Assembly: GCA_937138495.1 (NCBI GenBank)
Contig: CAKZPE010000025.1
Coordinates: 1 to 43,238, forward strand
DNA from: an uncultured Oceanospirillaceae bacterium
GTDB taxonomy: Bacteria > Pseudomonadota > Gammaproteobacteria > Pseudomonadales > Balneatricaceae
Reading direction: 5' to 3'
Length of the DNA: 43,238 nucleotides
The notes below the pieces were generated by a model that was not told the origin of the DNA, searched no databases, and saw only the letters and a program-made list of their open reading frames with translations. This document shows, in pieces, positions 18,603-25,636 of the stretch. Every line of letters begins with the position of its first letter. The first letter of the stretch is position 1. The translations under genes and the position numbers were made by a program.

Positions 18603-19505
18603 TTACTGGCACCCCTGCTGGCTGGGTACGTCAGTTGCTTCAGCAGCCTCTATTATCCAGTTACGAAACGCCCGCAATGCAGGGTTGTTCAGTGCGTTGG
18701 CCGGATACACCAGAAAGTATCCGTATTCCGGCATGCTGATGTCCGATAACCATTCCAGCTGGCCGCTGTTCAGTTCAGCTGAGATCAGATCGTCATACAG
18801 GGCGACTCCCTGGCCGTCGATCATTGCCTGTACCCGTACATTCGGATCCTGAATAACCAGACCACCACGCTTGGCATGATACGGCTTGCCTGCACGCTGA
18901 TGCCATTCCTGCCATGCCGGGCTGTTTTCCCGGTCGTGTAACAGGGTAAGGGTATCAACCCATTCATGGCGGGACTGATCTGCCAGCTTCGCGGCGGTAT
19001 TTTTCCCTGTTGCGGGGCGAACCGGTGCCTGCCGGAGCAGTTCAACCTGCATTCCCGGCCAGTGCCCTTTGCCCCAGCGAATCGCCATGTCGATATTTTC
19101 GGTATGGAAGTCTGTCAGGTCGATCATGGGCTGTAAACGGAGGCTGATATTGGGGTGTTCTGCCATGAAATTCATCAACCGGGGGGACAGCCAGCGGGAG
19201 GCGAAGTAGGTCGACATCCCCACGGTAATCCGGCTGGTGTCATCTTCCCTCAGTTGTGTAATTAAGGCTTCCAGATCATGAAAAGCCGCTTGTGATGTAT
19301 GCCACAGCTGCTTGCCTTTCGGGGTCAGCAGAATGCCTTTGTGTTTGCGAATGAACAGGCTGAACCCCAGGGCATCTTCCAGCCGGGTAATCTGATAGCT
19401 CACGGCACCTTTCGTCAGGTGCAATTCTTCCGCCGCCTGAGTAAAGCTCAGGTGACGGGCGACCACATCAAATAGTCGCAGGCTGTCGTAGTGTCTGAAG
19501 CGCAT
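18603..19505 (-). CDS. LysR-family regulator, GcvA-like
   Basis: 300 residues with the N-terminal helix-turn-helix (F-D-V-V-A-R-H-L-S-F-T-Q-A-A-E-E-L-H-L-T-K-G-A-V) and a C-terminal effector domain. The N-terminal pattern L-x-F-x-x-A-A-x-x-L-x-x-T-x-x-A-V-S-x-Q-I is typical of the GcvA/AmpR branch. It is divergent from the MttB/GcvT-like pair across a 217-base gap that contains a long inverted repeat, so it most likely controls that pair. Effector unknown; a methylated amine or its product is plausible. Confidence 0.9.
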   Translation of the reverse strand: MRFRHYDSLRLFDVVARHLSFTQAAEELHLTKGAVSYQITRLEDALGFSLFIRKHKGILLTPKGKQLWHTSQAAFHDLEALITQLREDDTSRITVGMSTYFASRWLSPRLMNFMAEHPNISLRLQPMIDLTDFHTENIDMAIRWGKGHWPGMQVELLRQAPVRPATGKNTAAKLADQSRHEWVDTLTLLHDRENSPAWQEWHQRAGKPYHAKRGGLVIQDPNVRVQAMIDGQGVALYDDLISAELNSGQLEWLSDISMPEYGYFLVYPANALNNPALRAFRNWIIEAAEATDVPSQQGCQ

Positions 19506-19523
19506 ATTATCAACTCAGTGGTA

Positions 19524-19620
19524 GATATTTTTGGTTCAAATTATTTAAACGTTTTGAGAAAATCTTTTGCATTGTATCGGCTTAATTGCCGGTGATAACG
19601 TAATTTAAACCAAAGATAAC
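19524..19620. repeat. Inverted repeat pair in the LysR-mttB promoter region
   Basis: Bases 19524-19543 and the reverse complement of 19601-19620 match at 17 of 20 positions, with the core TTTGGTT-x-AAATTA in both. Centres are about 77 bases apart. Two well-spaced inverted sites between a LysR gene and its presumed target suit cooperative operator binding with DNA bending. Confidence 0.5.
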
Positions 19621-19722
19621 AGATAGTCGGTACAGTTTTGACCGATATACCGGAATAGCGATCAATTATTTTGATTGCTTGTTGGGGTGCCTGGCTGACA
19701 TATCTACCAAGAGGGTTCGGCG

Positions 19723-21276
19723 ATGTTGCATTCAGATAATTCAAAACAGACTGCCCGGCCATCGCGGCGTAACCGTCGTCCGGGGCGCATTGTGCAGCGG
19801 ACTCCGCCGGTGCCTCAGGTACGGTTGCTGACCCGCAAAACCCCGCTGTATAACTTGCTTGATGAAGCCGCACTGGATGCACTGGAACATCAGGCAGACT
19901 GGTTACTGGAAGATATAGGCATCGTTTTTAAAAACGATGACGAAGCGCTGGCACTGTTTGCCGCTGCCGGTGCAAAGGTGGAGGGGGAACGGGTGTGTTT
20001 TCCGCATGGGCTGGCCCGGTCTCTGTGCCAGACGGCCCCGCACACGTTTAATCTGTATGGTCGAAAACCGGAATATGTGGTGCCGGTGGGTGGGGACTCG
20101 GTAGTGCTGACACCTGCCTACGGCTCACCTTTTGTGACCGATCTGGATAACGGTCGCCGTTATGCCACCCTCAATGACTTTGAAAATTTCGTCAAACTGG
20201 CGCAGACCACGCCCTGGTTGCAGCACTCCGGCGGAACCGTGTGCGAACCGGTTAATATTCCGGTGAATAAACGCCATCTGGATATGACCTATGCTCACCT
20301 GCGGTATTCCGAAAAACCCTTTATGGGGGCGGTTACCAGTGCTGAACGGGCTGAAGATTCAATCGCCATGGCCCGGCTGGTGTACGGGCAGGATTACATG
20401 GATCAGCACTGCGTGATTCAGGGCAATATCAATGTGAACTCGCCGCTGGTATTTGATGATGTGATGACCGGATCACTGAAAGCCTATGCCCGGGCGAATC
20501 AGGGCATTGTGTTGTCGCCCTTTATTCTTGGCGGGGCGATGGGGCCGGTGACCCAGCCTGCGCTGATTGCTCAGGCCCATGCCGAAGCCATGGTGGGCAT
20601 TGCGCTGGGGCAACTGATCCGCCCGGGATCGCCGGTGGTCTATGGCAATTTTCTCACCACTATGAATCTTAAGAGCGGTGCCCCTACGTTTGGTACACCG
20701 GAGGCGAGTCTTTCCGCACTGGCGATTGGTCAGCTGTGTCGCCGGCTGGGGCTGCCCTTGCGCTGTGGGGGGCACCTTACGGCATCCAAAGTGGCGGATG
20801 GGCAGGCGATGCAGGAATCATCCGACAGCATGAATGCCGGGTTACTGGCTGGGGGGAACTATATCCTCCACGCTGCCGGCTGGCTGGAAGGAGGGCTGAC
20901 CATGGGCTATGAAAAATTTGTCATGGATCTGGACCGCTGCGGCATGATCCACACCCAGCTTGCCGGCCTCACCATTGATGATAACAGCCTGGGGACTCAG
21001 GCCTATTTACAGGCCGGGCCGGGTGAAAACTTCCTGGCCACCGAACATACCATGGCAAATTTCCGTGAAGCCAATTACCTGTCGGATCTGGCGGATACCA
21101 ACTCCTTCGAACAGTGGCAGGAGGATGGCAGCCTGACCATTGAGCAGCGTGCCAATGCCCGCTGGAAAGCCATGTTGGCGGATTATCAGCTGCCGGAGTT
21201 TGATCCTGCCACTGACCGTGAGCTGAAAGCCTTTATCGATGACCGTAAAGCATCTGTGCCGGATCAGTGGTACTGA
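19723..21276 (+). CDS. Trimethylamine methyltransferase (MttB) superfamily protein, non-pyrrolysine
   Basis: 517 residues of the MttB superfamily, whose studied members move a methyl group from methylated amines or betaines to a corrinoid protein. No in-frame amber codon occurs, so it belongs to the non-pyrrolysine branch; studied members of that branch act on glycine betaine, proline betaine or carnitine-type compounds. Family blocks include Y-G-S-P-F-V-T-D and G-A-M-G-P-V-T near 270, and a glycine-rich C-terminal half. The first 30 residues are very basic and probably disordered. AGAGGG stands seven bases before the ATG. It is followed 81 bases later by a GcvT-like gene, a likely methyl acceptor partner. 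Substrate not readable from the sequence. Confidence 0.9.
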   Translation: MLHSDNSKQTARPSRRNRRPGRIVQRTPPVPQVRLLTRKTPLYNLLDEAALDALEHQADWLLEDIGIVFKNDDEALALFAAAGAKVEGERVCFPHGLARSLCQTAPHTFNLYGRKPEYVVPVGGDSVVLTPAYGSPFVTDLDNGRRYATLNDFENFVKLAQTTPWLQHSGGTVCEPVNIPVNKRHLDMTYAHLRYSEKPFMGAVTSAERAEDSIAMARLVYGQDYMDQHCVIQGNINVNSPLVFDDVMTGSLKAYARANQGIVLSPFILGGAMGPVTQPALIAQAHAEAMVGIALGQLIRPGSPVVYGNFLTTMNLKSGAPTFGTPEASLSALAIGQLCRRLGLPLRCGGHLTASKVADGQAMQESSDSMNAGLLAGGNYILHAAGWLEGGLTMGYEKFVMDLDRCGMIHTQLAGLTIDDNSLGTQAYLQAGPGENFLATEHTMANFREANYLSDLADTNSFEQWQEDGSLTIEQRANARWKAMLADYQLPEFDPATDRELKAFIDDRKASVPDQWY

Positions 21277-21357
21277 CAACCCGCTGGCAGACATGTCTGT
21301 TATGAACCTCAATTTTTTAATAAACAACCAGACTCTCTGAAAATAAGGAAAACCGTT

Positions 21358-22467
21358 ATGAGCGAATCCACACGACACTCCGTACTGGCCAGCCGTCACC
21401 GGGCATTAGGGTCTGAACTGGAAGACTGGAACGGCATGGGCACCGCCTGGTCGTATTCCGCTGACCCCTGCGCCGAGCATGATGCGGTTCGGGAAGCGGC
21501 AGGATTATTTGATATGTCGCCACTGAAAAAAGTCTGGTTGCGGGGGCCGGATGCGATGAAAGTGGCTGATCATGTCATTACCCGTGACATGACAGGTATC
21601 TATCCCGGTAAGTCTGCCTACGGTGCCGTTCTGACGCCACAGGGAACCGTCTGTGATGACGCCATCATCGCCAATAACGGCGGTGACGAGTGGTTATTCT
21701 GCCACGGTTCCGGGGACAGCATGGCATATCTTCAGGAATCTGCGGAAGGGCTAAACGTCAGTATTGAGCTGGATGATGCTTTGCATAATCTGTCCCTGCA
21801 GGGGCCAAAAGCATTGGCCTTGCTGAACCGTTTTTGTTCGGTAGATTTAGGGAACATGGCATATTTCCACCATCAGGCCGTTGAGCTGTTTGGGCATCCC
21901 TGCCGGATATCCCGTACCGGCTATTCCGGTGAACGGGGCTATGAGATTCTGGTGGATCAGGCCTGGACTGGCAGCATTTGGGATAGCCTGCTCAGCGAAG
22001 GTGCCGGTGATGGCGTCCTGCCCTGCTCATTCACTGCACTGGACAAAGTCCGGATCGAAGCAGGCCTGCTGTTTTATGGTTATGACATGACCACTGAACA
22101 TACCCCCTGGGAAGTGGGGCTGGGCTTTACGGTCAGCCGCAACAAAGGGGCGTTTCGGGGTAAGGATACTGTGTTTGCGGCGGAGCAGTCGCCGCGGATT
22201 TTACCGGCAGGATTAGTCATTGATCACAGTGACAGCCTGGCCGGAGGGGAAACTCTAAGGTTGAATGGCGAAAATGTGGGGGTGGTGAACAGTCCCTGCT
22301 GGTCCCACCGGATGAACCGCTCACTGGCGCTGGGGCATGTATTACCGGCTTTTGCCGCACCGGGTACTGAACTGGTGGCCGTTGCAGAAGACGGCACAGA
22401 ATATCCGGCAAAGATAAGTGCCATGCCGTTTTATGATCCGCAAAAGCTGCGTACTCATGAATACTGA
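21358..22467 (+). CDS. GcvT-like aminomethyltransferase family protein
   Basis: 369 residues with the glycine-cleavage T-protein fold, which binds tetrahydrofolate and moves a one-carbon unit onto it. Visible markers: F-D-M-S, T-P-Q-G-T-V-C-D-D with the conserved acidic pair, R-T-G-Y-S-G-E-R-G-Y-E, and A-L-D-K-V-R-I-E-A-G-L. No gcvH or gcvP is nearby, so it is probably not the glycine-cleavage enzyme but a dedicated demethylase or methyl-acceptor partner of the preceding MttB-family gene. AAGGA is eight bases before the ATG. A weak hairpin follows the gene. Confidence 0.9.
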   Translation: MSESTRHSVLASRHRALGSELEDWNGMGTAWSYSADPCAEHDAVREAAGLFDMSPLKKVWLRGPDAMKVADHVITRDMTGIYPGKSAYGAVLTPQGTVCDDAIIANNGGDEWLFCHGSGDSMAYLQESAEGLNVSIELDDALHNLSLQGPKALALLNRFCSVDLGNMAYFHHQAVELFGHPCRISRTGYSGERGYEILVDQAWTGSIWDSLLSEGAGDGVLPCSFTALDKVRIEAGLLFYGYDMTTEHTPWEVGLGFTVSRNKGAFRGKDTVFAAEQSPRILPAGLVIDHSDSLAGGETLRLNGENVGVVNSPCWSHRMNRSLALGHVLPAFAAPGTELVAVAEDGTEYPAKISAMPFYDPQKLRTHEY

Positions 22468-22482
22468 TATGACAGATGATTT

Positions 22483-22503
22483 CAGGCCCGCGGGATGGGC
22501 CTG
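22483..22503. terminator. Possible terminator between converging genes
   Basis: CAGGCCC (22483-22489), 7-base loop, GGGCCTG (22497-22503). The T-run is poor on both strands (GTTTAAAATTT on plus), so termination would be inefficient. Confidence 0.4.
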
Positions 22504-22511
22504 ATGGGTGT

Positions 22512-22985
22512 TTAAAATTTGACCTCAACTTTCGCAACAATGCCTGTAATTAATGGCTTGCCGTTATCCGACACAATTGTTAACTGTTCTTCGGATTTTG
22601 ATGATATCACCATGCCGTTAATTTCAACTGACTCCAGGGTGGTATCGCTGGCAGAAGCTGTTTTGCCTTCAGGTCCCATGCGGATGTTAATATTCCTGAC
22701 TTCGTATGTGAATTTTGCCGGTAAAGCCCAGGATTGAGCCAGCATGGATTTATAGCTGTTTACATCGAGTTCCATTTTACCGCCCATGCTTTCGGGCATT
22801 TCTAACATGATTTCAGCATCCTCAGACAGATGAGACATTAGTCCTTCGACATCGCGGGAGATAACTGAGTGTTCCATCAGCTTTAACATATTGCGTATAT
22901 CAGTTTCAGTCATGGCTGTCTCTGATGTTGCGCTGAATGAAACGAGCAAAAATGCCGCTGCGAGGAATTTATTGAAATACGTCAA
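22512..22985 (-). CDS. Secreted SnoaL/NTF2-like protein
   Basis: 157 residues. A signal peptide (M-T-Y-F-N-K-F-L-A-A-A-F-L-L-V-S-F-S-A, cleavage near 22) precedes a small domain that reads like the SnoaL/NTF2-like fold (H-S-V-I-S-R-D-V-E-G-L-M-S-H-L-S-E-D-A-E-I). Function unknown; such periplasmic domains often bind small ligands. The frame stays open to 23036, but TTG at 22985 is chosen because a strong AAGGAG lies seven bases upstream and the signal peptide then begins properly. It converges with the GcvT-like gene. Confidence 0.75.
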   Translation of the reverse strand: MTYFNKFLAAAFLLVSFSATSETAMTETDIRNMLKLMEHSVISRDVEGLMSHLSEDAEIMLEMPESMGGKMELDVNSYKSMLAQSWALPAKFTYEVRNINIRMGPEGKTASASDTTLESVEINGMVISSKSEEQLTIVSDNGKPLITGIVAKVEVKF

Positions 22986-23579
22986 TGTTACTCTCCTTAG
23001 TAAATATTCCCTTTGCCGTGCGCCTTGGAAAGGCACGGCCCGAATCGTTGATGAAAGCTATGGAAGCCTGTGATGTCGGGAGAAGTTACGATCACTGTCC
23101 ATAGCGAATTACGTTTTATTAGATGCCAACGACCTGAGGATGGCAATGGTTTTTTTGCTTTGAGCCGGTGGTCATTGTCAGGCTGGCATTGTGTGGAAAA
23201 CGGATGGTTCCGGGTTTTGATGAATCCGCCGCATTACTTATCTGACAGTCAGGTGTTTTTGCAGGTATCAGGGCTGACTGTATTTAGATGGGCAGTGAGC
23301 ATAATATACGCACTCAGCAGAAACAGATATTCTTTGAACGGCACGGGCGCGAATAAAAAGGAGGTGACAGAAATTGTTCTGGTTGAACGGCTGTTGACGC
23401 GCTATCTCAGTCTGATACGTGAGCAGGCATATCATGCTGCCGTTCTTGCGGAGCAAAGAGCTTGGGGATATTCCAAAAGCCGTTACTGTACAAACGGTAG
23501 TCAGGCTACGTAAAAAGGGACGTTAAAGCTGTTGGCTCTGAGTATCCGACGTTCAGAGCCGTCACTGAGCAGGTTGAAA
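22986..23579. other. Long intergenic region with no convincing gene
   Basis: About 590 bases. An open frame (23070-23513, plus) exists, but its first two thirds look non-coding: mixed codon use, no recognisable domain and no ribosome site. Inside it, AAGGAGGTGA (23358-23367) is a full-length match to the 16S anti-Shine-Dalgarno partner, followed by an in-frame stretch of about 50 codons. It may hold a small or decaying gene, listed separately. Confidence 0.4.
23364..23513 (+). CDS. Possible small protein behind a perfect Shine-Dalgarno
   Basis: From GTG 23364 the frame gives 49 residues (V-T-E-I-V-L-V-E-R-L-L-T-R-Y-L-S ...), amphipathic and helix-like at the start. The perfect ribosome site AAGGAGGTGA (23358-23367) overlaps the GTG, so GTG is too close. 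ATT at 23373 would have good spacing but is a very rare start. It may equally be the remnant of a longer gene or a chance match. Not recognised. Confidence 0.2.
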   Translation: MTEIVLVERLLTRYLSLIREQAYHAAVLAEQRAWGYSKSRYCTNGSQAT

Positions 23580-24089
23580 ATGATGGATATACTTATACGT
23601 GATGAAGTGCCGGCAGATGGTGCCGGGATAGAGGCTGTTACTCTGTCTGCGTTTGAAATGGCTCCATACAGCAGCCATACCGAACAATTTATCATTCGTG
23701 ATCTACGGGCGGCTGGTCAGATGACCGTTTCGCGGGTGGCGGAATATCAGGGGGCTGTTGTGGGTCATGTGGCTGTTTCGCCGGTTACCGTCAGTGACGG
23801 AACGTCCGGCTGGTATGGCCTGGGGCCGCTGTCGGTATTGCCGGAGCATCAGGGAAAAGGTATCGGTTCTCTGCTGGTCAAGGATGCGTTAGGGCTGTTG
23901 AAAGCGCAGGCAGCTTCCGGTTGTGTGTTGTTAGGCGAACCGGAATATTACAGCCGTTTTGGGTTTGTGGCTGATCCTCAGCTGGTACTTGAGAACGTAC
24001 CGCCAGAGTACTTTTTGGCGAAACGGTTTGATAATGCCGGCGCACAGGGTGAGGTCATTTATCACCGGGCGTTTTTGGCACGGGCGTAA
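23580..24089 (+). CDS. GNAT family N-acetyltransferase, YhbS-like
   Basis: 169 residues; transfers acetyl from acetyl-CoA to an unknown amine. The acetyl-CoA site is clear: L-G-P-L-S-V-L-P-E-H-Q-G-K-G-I-G-S-L-L-V. The later G-E-P-E-Y-Y-S-R-F-G-F block is characteristic of the YhbS group. Two adjacent ATG codons (23580, 23583) are possible; a GCAGG is six bases before the first. The frame upstream to 23532 has no family match. Confidence 0.88.
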   Translation: MMDILIRDEVPADGAGIEAVTLSAFEMAPYSSHTEQFIIRDLRAAGQMTVSRVAEYQGAVVGHVAVSPVTVSDGTSGWYGLGPLSVLPEHQGKGIGSLLVKDALGLLKAQAASGCVLLGEPEYYSRFGFVADPQLVLENVPPEYFLAKRFDNAGAQGEVIYHRAFLARA

Positions 24090-24248
24090 ACTGAAACAAC
24101 TGTCGCTTCACAGGGAAGTGAAGCTGCAATTCTTTCACTGTCTTTCCTGCTGCTTATCCGACCCAGATCAACGAACCTTTGCATTTGCCGAACGGCCTGT
24201 TCCTCAGATGCTAGTATCAGGGTTCATATTTTTCAGTGAGCAGCAGTC

Positions 24249-24506
24249 ATGACAGAAACACCCAAAAAGAAAAAAGGTATTTTCCAGAAGACCTCTATGG
24301 TAATGGGCGTGCTCAGTGAGCTGGTTGCGTTGGGCTGTCTTGTCATGACGTATCTGAAATCCCAGACGCTGGGGATGGAAGATGTGATCACCGCCAGCTT
24401 TATGGCCTCAACCTTTTTCTTCTTCATGTGTGGGATCGTGATGATCATCGTCGGCCGGGCAGATCTGCCTGATCTCAGTATGGCCAGCTTGCGAGAGGAA
24501 AAGTAA
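24249..24506 (+). CDS. Small two-helix membrane protein, unknown function
   Basis: 85 residues with a lysine-rich N-terminus (P-K-K-K-K-G) and two hydrophobic helices at about 18-36 and 48-67; the positive N-terminus predicts both ends in the cytoplasm. No family recognised. The ribosome site is weak. It stands alone between the acetyltransferase and the lipoprotein gene. Confidence 0.6.
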   Translation: MTETPKKKKGIFQKTSMVMGVLSELVALGCLVMTYLKSQTLGMEDVITASFMASTFFFFMCGIVMIIVGRADLPDLSMASLREEK

Positions 24507-24699
24507 CCGGTCAGGCGTTATCCTGTTCGAAGGCAAAAAGTAACCTTGCCTCCGGGCTTATTCACAGGCTATCTGACTGTATAACTCTGTTGTTATACAT
24601 GACAGAATATTTACCGGCTGGCATGGATGAAGCTGGCCGTAAACAACAGCGTGTAACGCTATTCATCATAACAGCTCTTATATAACCAGGGATGGGTTT

Positions 24700-25365
24700 A
24701 TGACTATGTGGATTTCAAACGGCGCAATAAAAACCAGGCCTTTCACGGGGTGTGCGTTTATTGTCAGCCTCTTCTTTTCGGTTTTTCTTTTGTCTGCCTG
24801 CAGCGAAACGCTGAACGATGGCCTTCCCGGCACTGCATCCGAGCGACGTGCTGAGGCTGAGCATTTCGGGGAGCATTATCCCAATCCGCACTTGTTTGCG
24901 ACCTTTACCGTTGATGGTGATGAATTTACTTTTGATCAGGGGCAGGCTGAGCGGGTGTATGGGACAGGTGCAACGCAAAGAAGCAGCGCCCACATTCTGG
25001 ATGAATATACTTTAACCGGTGATTTTGCACAGGATGGCCGGTTAGGTATAGCTGTGATTATTAAGACTCAGGCAGGGGGAAGCGGAAGTTATTATTATCT
25101 GGGGGTTATTTATAAAGCCGATGAGAAAAAGGCAGCCGATCGCCAGTACAGCCAAACCTTTTTTCTTGGCGACCGTATTAAGGTCAGCAATATATCCTAC
25201 GGCAGGGTTGCTAAAGATATACTTGCCGTTAACGTCTTCGGACGAAGCCCCGGAGCCCCTTATAGCAGCCTTCCCGATATACCGGTACAGAAGTGCTTTA
25301 CGACCAGAATCAATGATGACCTGATTGCCGGTTTAAGTGAGGTTGACTGTATTACAGGGCATTAA
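24700..25365 (+). CDS. Predicted lipoprotein, unknown function
   Basis: 221 residues. The N-terminus has a long signal with lipobox L-S-A-C (Cys at 34), so it should be lipidated in the periplasm. The rest is polar with a G-G-S-G-S-Y-Y-Y-L-G-V segment near 130 and two cysteines near the C-terminus that could form a disulfide. No family recognised. An in-frame ATG at 24706 is an alternative start. A terminator follows. Confidence 0.65.
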   Translation: MTMWISNGAIKTRPFTGCAFIVSLFFSVFLLSACSETLNDGLPGTASERRAEAEHFGEHYPNPHLFATFTVDGDEFTFDQGQAERVYGTGATQRSSAHILDEYTLTGDFAQDGRLGIAVIIKTQAGGSGSYYYLGVIYKADEKKAADRQYSQTFFLGDRIKVSNISYGRVAKDILAVNVFGRSPGAPYSSLPDIPVQKCFTTRINDDLIAGLSEVDCITGH

Positions 25366-25376
25366 AGGCTCTGTTC

Positions 25377-25398
25377 AGGGCGGTTCTGATGCCGCCCT
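25377..25398 (+). terminator. Terminator after the lipoprotein gene
   Basis: AGGGCGG (25377-25383), 8-base loop, CCGCCCT (25392-25398), followed by TATTCCTTT. Twelve bases past the stop codon. Confidence 0.65.
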
Positions 25399-25460
25399 TA
25401 TTCCTTTCAGAAAAACCCCCGTCTCTTTTTATTTTTCTATATTTTTTGTTTTTCCTGCTC

Positions 25461-25510
25461 CTTCTTTTTAGGTCTTCTTTTTAGGTCTTTTTTTGGGTCT
25501 TCTTTTCTCC
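25461..25510 (+). repeat. Pyrimidine-rich tandem repeats upstream of nrdJ
   Basis: Two exact copies of the 13-mer CTTCTTTTTAGGT (25461-25473, 25474-25486), then two degenerate units (25487-25498 and 25499-25510). The track ends 10 bases before the FNR box of nrdJ and follows a T-rich stretch beginning near 25427. Confidence 0.75.
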
Positions 25511-25520
25511 ATAGCAGTGT

Positions 25521-25534
25521 TTGATATATATCAA
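25521..25534 (+). promoter_or_regulatory. FNR/Anr box, perfect, nrdJ promoter
   Basis: TTGATATATATCAA: exact TTGAT and ATCAA half-sites. The centre lies about 42 bases before a start predicted from TAGTAT (25558-25563), fitting class II activation at low oxygen. In Pseudomonas, Anr/Dnr-type control of nrdJ is known. Confidence 0.85.
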
Positions 25535-25535
25535 G

Positions 25536-25551
25536 TAACTATATCTGGTGT
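25536..25551 (+). promoter_or_regulatory. NrdR-like box 1
   Basis: TAACTATATCTGGTGT matches 12 of 16 positions of the NrdR box consensus (aCaCwATATaTwGtgt) as I recall it. Lies directly after the FNR box and ahead of the -10. Confidence 0.6.
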
Positions 25552-25557
25552 CGGGGT

Positions 25558-25563
25558 TAGTAT
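25558..25563 (+). promoter_or_regulatory. nrdJ promoter -10 element
   Basis: TAGTAT, 4 of 6 of the consensus; predicted transcription start near 25570, between the two NrdR-like boxes and correctly spaced from the FNR box. Confidence 0.5.
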
Positions 25564-25567
25564 CTGC

Positions 25568-25583
25568 GCACTAGATATGCTGT
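25568..25583 (+). promoter_or_regulatory. NrdR-like box 2
   Basis: GCACTAGATATGCTGT, 12 of 16 matches. It starts 32 bases after box 1, the usual three-turn spacing of paired NrdR sites; it overlaps the predicted transcription start, as expected for a repressor. Confidence 0.6.
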
Positions 25584-25636
25584 TTTATTGTATCTCGGAT
25601 ATTACTGTTAATTACTGCCCTATGGAGTAGCTGTGC

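Noticed and set aside
19723..21276. Pyrrolysine-containing MttB
   Set aside because: No in-frame amber codon occurs within the gene, and no pyl genes are in the window.
23070..23363. First part of a 147-codon open frame
   Set aside because: No ribosome site, irregular composition and no recognisable fold; kept only as a note on the last 50 codons.
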